DNA of 10,455 nt, from positions 1,504 to 11,958 of the forward strand of contig PLEA01000022.1 in the NCBI GenBank assembly GCA_003136335.1, in the 5' to 3' direction. Source of the stretch: Acidobacteriaceae bacterium. Lineage in GTDB: Bacteria; Acidobacteriota; Terriglobia; Terriglobales; SbA1. Position numbers and translations under genes: made by a program. A model generated the notes under the pieces. That model was not told where the DNA came from, searched no databases, and worked only from the letters and a program-made list of their open reading frames with translations. Positions 6,029 through 10,455 of the stretch are shown here, piece by piece (within the stretch, counting starts at the first letter, position 1; each line of letters begins with the position of its first letter).

Positions 6029-6067
6029 CCACTTCGGGCTTAGTGGGGTTTCGCCGCCAGGGCGGCG
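6029..6067 (-). terminator. stem-loops around the end of the mobA-like gene
   Basis: CCACT (6029-6033) pairs with AGTGG (6042-6046) around the stop codon. CGCCGCC (6052-6058) pairs with GGCGGCG (6061-6067) inside the last codons, which encode an Ala-rich end. No T-tract follows. Together with the repeat downstream they could block read-through or stabilise the 3' end. Confidence 0.25.
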
Positions 6068-6669
6068 TAATCCTCGGGAGTGTTGATGTTCAGGGCCACA
6101 AACGGGTCGCTCACGTCGACGTATTGAATGTGCTCTTGATAGCGGTGCTCGATGTCGCGAGCGCTCGCCGTCGGCGGCGCCTGCAGAAACGCTTCGATCA
6201 ATTCGCGGCCGGCGAGATAGGGATGCCCGTGTTTGCCGGAAAACTCAGGCACGACTGCCCAGATGTTTTGCGGAGCGGATTCGTACGCATCCCGCAGCAG
6301 CAGTACGGTAGCGGTGCTGACCGGCGGGCGATCCACGTGTGTGATTACGGCAGCGTCCCGGCCGCGGTTGAGGACTTCGTGCAATCCCACTTGCAGGGAA
6401 CTGAACTGGCCCCGGCTGGGATCGGGATTGGTCACAACCACTGCTCCGTTGGCATAGGCAATCGGCGCCAGGGCGGCTTCGTTCTTGCCCGCCACAATGA
6501 GAATGAAGTCGGTGGAGAGCGTCAGCGACCGAATCGCTGCAGAAAGGAAAGTCTCCTTCGACTGCTTGGCAACTTGAGGCGGCCAGGGGAGCAGGGCTTT
6601 GTCCGTGCCCATGCGCGAAGATTCGCCCGCGGCAAGAATCACTCCGGCAAAACTCGGGGCGCGGGACAT
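6040..6669 (-). CDS. MobA/MocA-like molybdenum cofactor nucleotidyltransferase
   Basis: Starting at the ATG at 6669 gives 209 residues, close to the family length, with the nucleotide-binding loop VILAAGESSRMGTDKALL beginning at residue 10. The longer frame to 6840 adds 57 arginine-rich residues and overlaps the upstream gene, so I reject it. Other family features are GQFSSLQ (87-93), the metal-binding aspartate region THVDRPP (D113), KHGHP and the C-terminal NINTPEDY. MobA transfers GMP and MocA transfers CMP to molybdopterin. Pairing with an XdhC-family gene favours MocA, which makes the MCD form used by xanthine-dehydrogenase-type enzymes. The enzyme is cytoplasmic. No Mo-enzyme gene is in the window. 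Confidence 0.85.
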   Translation of the reverse strand: MSRAPSFAGVILAAGESSRMGTDKALLPWPPQVAKQSKETFLSAAIRSLTLSTDFILIVAGKNEAALAPIAYANGAVVVTNPDPSRGQFSSLQVGLHEVLNRGRDAAVITHVDRPPVSTATVLLLRDAYESAPQNIWAVVPEFSGKHGHPYLAGRELIEAFLQAPPTASARDIEHRYQEHIQYVDVSDPFVALNINTPEDYAALAAKPH

Positions 6670-6676
6670 GTTGCGG

Positions 6677-6705
6677 AAGATAGCAGAAAGCGAGCGGAAA
6701 GTCAG
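6677..6705 (-). promoter_or_regulatory. possible promoter for the mobA-like gene, leaderless geometry
   Basis: On the minus strand CTGACT (6705-6700), 17 nt, then TGC-TATCTT (-10 hexamer 6682-6677) with an extended -10 TG. The hexamer ends 7 nt before the ATG at 6669, and there is no Shine-Dalgarno. Both hexamers match 4/6. The gene may equally be read from the xdhC promoter. Confidence 0.3.
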
Positions 6706-6812
6706 CGCGCGGAGAAGCGCAGCTTGCGTTTCCCCATTTCGTACGTAGGGGAGTGATCCTGACCGCACCGTTTTTCGAGGCGGGAAGGAAGGATCTCGGG
6801 CGCAAGAACGAA

Positions 6813-7682
6813 CTAGCGCGTTGGATCGCCCTCCTCCCAAGCACCGGCGGTGGACTCTGCTTCAGATTCTTCCCGCAGTCCCTTAAACCAGCTCAGATGG
6901 GGCAGCGCCGCGCTGGCGTGGCGGCGGATCGCGATTAACTCAGCCGTGATGGCGACGGCAATTTCCTCCGGCGTGACGGCACCAATATCGAGTCCGACGG
7001 GCGCGTGCACCCGATCGAATAGATGTGCGGGGACGCCTTCTTTCTGCAAGGTCTTGAAGATTTCAATGACCTTGCGTTTGGAGCCGATCATTCCCACATA
7101 ACGCGCCCGCGTTTGCACCGCCCAGCGCAGGATGCGCATGTCATCGCGGTGCCCGCGCGTCACAATTACGATATAGGAAGACTCGTTCGGCTCGAGCTTC
7201 TGCGTGGCCTCGTCAAAATCGAGGGCGAGGACTTCGCGCGCGGCCGGAAAGCGTTCTGGTGTGGCATAGGAGGATCGATCATCGCTGACGGTGACATCGA
7301 AACCGGCGTTCGACGCCGCCTGGCAAAGGTTGAAGGCCACGTGGCCTGCCCCGAAAACATAAAGTAATGCTGGAGGTAAAATCGGTTCCACGAAAACCTC
7401 CAGAGTGCCCCCGCACACCAGGCCCGTGTCGTACCTGGGATCCTGGTTCAAGTCGAACTTTAAGGTTCGGGGCTTCTCCGACTCCATGACTTCGCGGGCC
7501 GCTTGCCAGACGTCGGCCTCTACACAGCCGCCGCCAATCGTGCCCACAATCGAGCCGTCATCCCGAATCAGCATTTTGGCGGTGCGGAATGAAGGAATCG
7601 ACCCGCGCACGTTGACGATGGTGGCCACCGCCCCGCGGCGGCCTCCGCGCCGAAGCTCGACGATTTGTTCGTAGATGTCCAT
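6813..7682 (-). CDS. xdhC: XdhC/CoxI-family molybdenum hydroxylase maturation protein
   Basis: A 289-residue protein with both XdhC parts. The N-terminal part contains GSIPSFRTAKMLI (27-39), GTIGGGCVEADV (47-58, C53) and VCGGTLEVFVEP (89-100, C90). The C-terminal Rossmann part begins YVFGAGHVAF (108-117) and has VTRGHRDDM, YVGMIGSKRK and PVGLDIGAVTPEEIAVAI. XdhC proteins bind the molybdenum cofactor, protect its sulfurated form and deliver it to xanthine-dehydrogenase or CO-dehydrogenase-type enzymes in the cytoplasm. The last 25 or so residues are a Glu-rich tail outside the family core. It is followed after 143 nt by the MobA/MocA-like gene. A clear sigma-70-like promoter lies upstream. The target Mo enzyme is not in view. 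Confidence 0.9.
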   Translation of the reverse strand: MDIYEQIVELRRGGRRGAVATIVNVRGSIPSFRTAKMLIRDDGSIVGTIGGGCVEADVWQAAREVMESEKPRTLKFDLNQDPRYDTGLVCGGTLEVFVEPILPPALLYVFGAGHVAFNLCQAASNAGFDVTVSDDRSSYATPERFPAAREVLALDFDEATQKLEPNESSYIVIVTRGHRDDMRILRWAVQTRARYVGMIGSKRKVIEIFKTLQKEGVPAHLFDRVHAPVGLDIGAVTPEEIAVAITAELIAIRRHASAALPHLSWFKGLREESEAESTAGAWEEGDPTR

Positions 7683-7703
7683 GGCGTGTCGCTTGCAATT
7701 CTG

Positions 7704-7733
7704 ATTATCAGTCGGTTAACAGGGGCGAGTCAA
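7704..7733 (-). promoter_or_regulatory. sigma-70-like promoter of the xdhC-mobA pair
   Basis: On the minus strand TTGACT (7733-7728) and GATAAT (7709-7704) each match consensus 5/6 and are 18 nt apart. Initiation would fall near 7697, leaving a leader of about 15 nt before the ATG at 7682. This is the best promoter in the window. Confidence 0.55.
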
Positions 7734-7780
7734 ACTAGCGCTCTGGCAGGTCCATCCTCCATCGGGACTCGCAGACAGGA

Positions 7781-7786
7781 TACAAT
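7781..7786 (+). promoter_or_regulatory. possible -10 box for the secreted-protein gene
   Basis: TACAAT (5/6) lies in the divergent intergenic region, about 70 nt before the preferred TTG start. No convincing -35 is present 16-18 nt upstream, so this is tentative. Confidence 0.3.
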
Positions 7787-7844
7787 CCTTGCGAATTTTG
7801 CAGGCGAGAACAACGCCTCTGGGACCCGAATTCATTTCCCATGG

Positions 7845-7849
7845 GGAGG
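7845..7849 (+). promoter_or_regulatory. GGAGG Shine-Dalgarno that selects a TTG start
   Basis: GGAGG, within a longer GGGGAGGG, lies 6 nt before the TTG at 7856. It falls inside the codons that would follow the in-frame ATG at 7841, while that ATG has no site of its own. The start is therefore probably the TTG. Confidence 0.6.
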
Positions 7850-7855
7850 GCGATC

Positions 7856-8386
7856 TTGAAGGCCGTTACTGTCTCCTTCGTCATTGCGGTAGCCATCCCG
7901 GCATTGACGCCAGTATCGAGCGGGCAACAGTCCAAAGGCGCGCCAGCGGCTCCGGTGCCCCCCCAGATCGCTGCCGCCCAAAAAGTATTCGTTTCGAATG
8001 CGGGCAGAGAAAGCTTCGAGAGCGTTATCGATGAAACCGTGTTCAATGGCGGCCCGGACCGGCCTTACAACCAGTTCTACGCCGCGCTGAAAAACTGGGG
8101 GCGATATCCACTGGTCTCATCTCCTGCGGATGCCGACCTGGTTTTCGAAGTCAGCTGGGTGCTCACCGATACTGGACTGAAACTCCCCGTGCTCGGACAG
8201 CTTCGTTTGCTGGTCATCGATCCGAGGACGCATTTCACGCTGTGGAATTTCACCGAGTACGTGCGAGGAGCGATGTTGCTGGGCAATCGCGACAAGAACT
8301 TCGATCAGGCGATGACAATCATCGTAAACCGCCTGAAGCTTCTGGCGAACCCAGCCGCGGCCGCGGCGGGTGCGCTGCCGAAATAG
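7856..8386 (+). CDS. small exported protein of unknown function
   Basis: With the TTG start the protein has 176 residues and begins with a clean signal peptide: a Lys, a hydrophobic core (AVTVSFVIAVAIPAL) and a likely cleavage near SSG/QQ. The ATG at 7841 would add MGRAI. The mature part opens with an Ala/Pro-rich linker, then one globular domain with recognisable blocks: AAAQKVFVSNAG, PYNQFYAALKNWGRYPLV, DADLVFEVSW, LRLLVIDPRTHFTLW and GNRDKNFDQAMTIIVNRLK. It ends in an Ala-rich tail. I recall similar small secreted proteins in Acidobacteriota, but no function or named domain. The alternating strands and single C-terminal helix suggest a small alpha/beta periplasmic fold. The dehydrogenase follows 10 nt downstream, so the two are probably co-transcribed. 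Confidence 0.8.
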   Translation: MKAVTVSFVIAVAIPALTPVSSGQQSKGAPAAPVPPQIAAAQKVFVSNAGRESFESVIDETVFNGGPDRPYNQFYAALKNWGRYPLVSSPADADLVFEVSWVLTDTGLKLPVLGQLRLLVIDPRTHFTLWNFTEYVRGAMLLGNRDKNFDQAMTIIVNRLKLLANPAAAAAGALPK

Positions 8387-8396
8387 ATCGCCAATT

Positions 8397-9419
8397 ATGA
8401 AAGCCGTTCGCATTCATCAATTCGGTGGGCCCGAAGTCTTGGTGTACGAAGACGTTTTCGACCCGCAGCCGCGAAAAGATCAAGTCCTGGTGCGGGTGAA
8501 GGCTTGCTCGCTCAATCATCTCGACCTGTGGGTGCGCAAAGGACTGCCCGGCGTGAAGCTGCCACACATTCTGGGCAGCGACATTGCCGGCGAGATCGCG
8601 GAGGTTGGTGAGTATGTCACCGGCTTCACCTTCGGGCAGCGGGTGCTAATCGCTCCCATGCATTTCTGCGGACACTGCGTGAGCTGCCTTGCGGGATTGC
8701 AGAACCATTGCCGAGAGTTCACCGTTCTCGGCAACGCAGTCGATGGCGGAAACTGCGAGTTGATCGCCGTGCCCGCGGCGAGTGTAATTCCGATTCCCGA
8801 CACGCTCGATTTCAATCAGGCTGCCAGTGTGCCGCTAGTGTTCGTGACGGCGTGGCACATGCTGGTCGGGCTGGCGGGCGTGCGTCCGGGGCAGACAGTC
8901 CTGGTGCTGGGGGCAAGCTCGGGTGTCGGAATCGCCGCCATCCAGATTGCCAAGTTATTTCACTGCCGAGTGATCACTACCGCGGGCGACGAAAGCAAAC
9001 TGGAGAAGGGACGCGCGCTGGGAGCAGACTATGGCATCAATCATTACAAGCAGAAAATCTCCGAAGAAGTCCGCAAGATTACCAATAAAGAAGGCGTTGA
9101 TATTGTGGTCGAGCACGTGGGCGCGGCAACGTGGGATGAAAGCCTGCGATCGCTCAAGAGCGGCGGCCAGCTGGTAACCTGTGGTGCGACGACGGGAAAC
9201 AACGTGACTCTCGATCTGCGCCATCTCTTCGCGCGCCAGTTGACACTGCGCGGCTCCTACATGGGCACCATGAGTGAGTTGCAGGAAGTGCTGGGTCACG
9301 TTTTCGCAGGCCGGATGAGGCCCATCGTGGATCGTACGTTTCCCTTGATCGAAATCCGCGCGGCTCACGAGTACCTGGAAAAAAGCCAGATGTTCGGCAA
9401 GATCGTATTGAATCCTTAG
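8397..9419 (+). CDS. zinc-containing medium-chain alcohol dehydrogenase / quinone oxidoreductase
   Basis: Starting at the ATG at 8397 gives 340 residues, the usual MDR length. The GroES-like catalytic domain has KACSLNHLDLW (C37, H41, D43) and GSDIAGEIAEVG (60-71). The structural-zinc lobe CGHCVSCLAGLQNHC supplies C91, C94, C97 and C105. The Rossmann domain carries VLVLGASSGVGIAAIQIAK, followed by GADYGINH and VEHVGAATWDESL. The C-terminus is IVLNP. The enzyme is a cytoplasmic NAD(P)H-dependent oxidoreductase acting on alcohols, aldehydes or enones; sequence does not fix the substrate. An ASSGVG dinucleotide loop together with a zinc lobe is typical of a mixed ADH/quinone-reductase subgroup. 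There is no Shine-Dalgarno in the 10-nt gap after the upstream gene, so translation may be coupled. The stop overlaps the stop of the convergent phosphatase. Confidence 0.92.
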   Translation: MKAVRIHQFGGPEVLVYEDVFDPQPRKDQVLVRVKACSLNHLDLWVRKGLPGVKLPHILGSDIAGEIAEVGEYVTGFTFGQRVLIAPMHFCGHCVSCLAGLQNHCREFTVLGNAVDGGNCELIAVPAASVIPIPDTLDFNQAASVPLVFVTAWHMLVGLAGVRPGQTVLVLGASSGVGIAAIQIAKLFHCRVITTAGDESKLEKGRALGADYGINHYKQKISEEVRKITNKEGVDIVVEHVGAATWDESLRSLKSGGQLVTCGATTGNNVTLDLRHLFARQLTLRGSYMGTMSELQEVLGHVFAGRMRPIVDRTFPLIEIRAAHEYLEKSQMFGKIVLNP

Positions 9420-10455
9420 AAATTCAGCGATCTCTTCTTCTTAGCCGGCATCGGCTTGGGGGTCTTTCCCGAACTTCCCTGATCCCCGCCCGTTGCGGTG
9501 GCGACCGTATTCTTCGCCAGATTGACGGTGAAACTGTCCACCAACTTTGCGACCGGCGTGCCTCCGACCGAATAGGGCGCGGAAAAATAACTTCCGACGA
9601 TTTGGGTCTTGCTCACCTCCAGCCGCAGAAAACCGAAATTGTCCTGATCATATTGTTCGAGGGTCAGCCCGTTTCCCAGAGCCAATGGCGCCTTGGGATA
9701 CGCACCGTTCACCCGCTGCAGTTTGCCGAGAATGGTATAGCCACCGGCGCCAGCGACGACATAAGGAATCTGCAGTTGCCCCTTCGGGCCCTGCACCACA
9801 TTCGTGAACCGCTGATAGTTGTGGACATGCCCCGACAAGATGAGATTCGGATAGCGCTGGGTGGCGCTAAACGCGTTCCTCAGCACGTCGTCTACGGCGC
9901 TGCTTCCGGAGTGTTCGACGTCCCCGGAAAACGGCGGATGGTGAACCGTTACGATTAAAGCAAGATTAGGGTTGGCGGCCGTTAGTTCCTTCTGAAACCA
10001 GTCGATCTGATCCTGATGGATTTCGCCTTCAGTTTCGCCGACGTTGGAGAACAGACCGATAATGGTTGCCAAGGGAGTAGTGAAGGTCCAATAGACATTG
10101 GGCAAATCCAACTGCGTGCGATTGGCGCCAGTCTTCAGCGATCCCAGCTGTTCCGGATCCTTGGACATGAAATTCTGCACCCAACCGTCCAGTGGCACCT
10201 TGTTCGGATCCACCGGACCATCCAGCGGATCGTCGGGCTGGCAGTCATGGTTTCCGGGGATTGCCATGATGAAGCACGGATAGTCTTTGTAAGTCTGATA
10301 AAAATTGTCGCCATACATGCTGATGTCGCCGGCAAAGTACACCACGTCCCCCAGGTGATAGTAGAAGGCAGGCTTGCGGTTACTGTGCAGGTTTTGCGCA
10401 TCTTGCGTCATCAACGCCGCAACAAAATCCTGCTGCTGGCCTCGGTGGTCCCCGG
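9416..10455 (-). CDS. calcineurin-like / purple-acid-phosphatase-like metallophosphoesterase (5' partial)
   Basis: The frame is open to the right edge, so the N-terminus is outside; the TTG/ATG at 10414/10411 are internal codons. About 345 codons are present. Metal-site motifs appear in order: GDHRG at the edge (candidate first motif), HLGDVVY, IPGNHD, VTVHHPPFSGD and LSGHVHNYQRF. GDxxY, GNHD and GHxHxYxR are the pattern of purple-acid-phosphatase-like enzymes with a dinuclear metal centre. The region after the catalytic core (VVAGAGGYTI onward) is beta-rich. The end is a Gly/Ser/Pro/Lys tail (PMPAKKKRSLNF). Enzymes of this group hydrolyse phosphomonoesters or diesters and are often exported, but export cannot be judged without the N-terminus. 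It converges on the dehydrogenase gene. Confidence 0.88.
   Translation of the reverse strand, partial: GDHRGQQQDFVAALMTQDAQNLHSNRKPAFYYHLGDVVYFAGDISMYGDNFYQTYKDYPCFIMAIPGNHDCQPDDPLDGPVDPNKVPLDGWVQNFMSKDPEQLGSLKTGANRTQLDLPNVYWTFTTPLATIIGLFSNVGETEGEIHQDQIDWFQKELTAANPNLALIVTVHHPPFSGDVEHSGSSAVDDVLRNAFSATQRYPNLILSGHVHNYQRFTNVVQGPKGQLQIPYVVAGAGGYTILGKLQRVNGAYPKAPLALGNGLTLEQYDQDNFGFLRLEVSKTQIVGSYFSAPYSVGGTPVAKLVDSFTVNLAKNTVATATGGDQGSSGKTPKPMPAKKKRSLNF

Noticed and set aside
5737..6756. Long plus-strand open frame (339 codons) across the HAD, repeat and mobA-like region
   Set aside because: It is antisense to two genes with complete catalytic motifs, crosses an intergenic repeat and shows no recognisable domain; it is a GC-rich shadow frame.
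6670..6840. 57-residue N-terminal extension of the mobA-like gene
   Set aside because: It would overlap the end of xdhC and adds Arg-rich sequence before the nucleotide-binding loop, which normally lies within the first residues.

Overview
The window looks like ordinary chromosome from a GC-rich (roughly 60% by eye), soil-type bacterium, most likely an acidobacterium. Two things suggest this. There is a two-hairpin intergenic repeat of the kind common in Acidobacteriota genomes (about 5951-6025), and there is a small secreted protein (7856-8386) resembling an orphan family I associate with that phylum. Both assignments are from memory, not from a search. I see no insertion sequences, phage genes, CRISPR, tRNA or rRNA.

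Layout. (1) 1-2428, plus strand: the 3' part of a soluble PRC-barrel / MgtE-N / tandem-CBS protein, then a divergent NRAMP-family transporter whose metal site resembles the Mg2+-type NRAMP-related transporters. (2) 2480-4419, minus strand: a compact cluster transcribed as GAF protein (free-methionine-sulfoxide-reductase-like), then a DipZ-C-like thioredoxin protein, then a MutT-type Nudix hydrolase. The last two overlap by 4 nt (ATGA). The theme is repair of oxidative damage. (3) 4420-4731: a 312-bp stretch with no confident gene. (4) 4732-5888, minus strand: a HAD phosphatase followed by an IscU/SufU-like scaffold that lacks the third cluster cysteine. (5) 5889-6039: an intergenic region holding the hairpin repeat. 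(6) 6040-7682, minus strand: an XdhC-family protein followed by a MobA/MocA-like nucleotidyltransferase, a pair that serves molybdenum hydroxylases, driven by a good sigma-70-like promoter. (7) 7856-9419, plus strand: a small exported protein, then a zinc-containing medium-chain alcohol dehydrogenase/quinone reductase. (8) 9416-10455, minus strand: a purple-acid-phosphatase-like metallophosphoesterase running off the right edge, with its stop codon overlapping that of the dehydrogenase.

The most interesting points are the pairing of an MgtE-type sensor domain without its channel with an NRMT-like transporter, the thematically coherent oxidative-repair cluster, the degenerate Fe-S scaffold, and a recurring arrangement on the minus strand. 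In that arrangement a -10-like hexamer lies only 7-9 nt before an ATG that has no Shine-Dalgarno, which suggests leaderless mRNAs. None of these is proven to be a new system. Most of the window is housekeeping and accessory metabolism.
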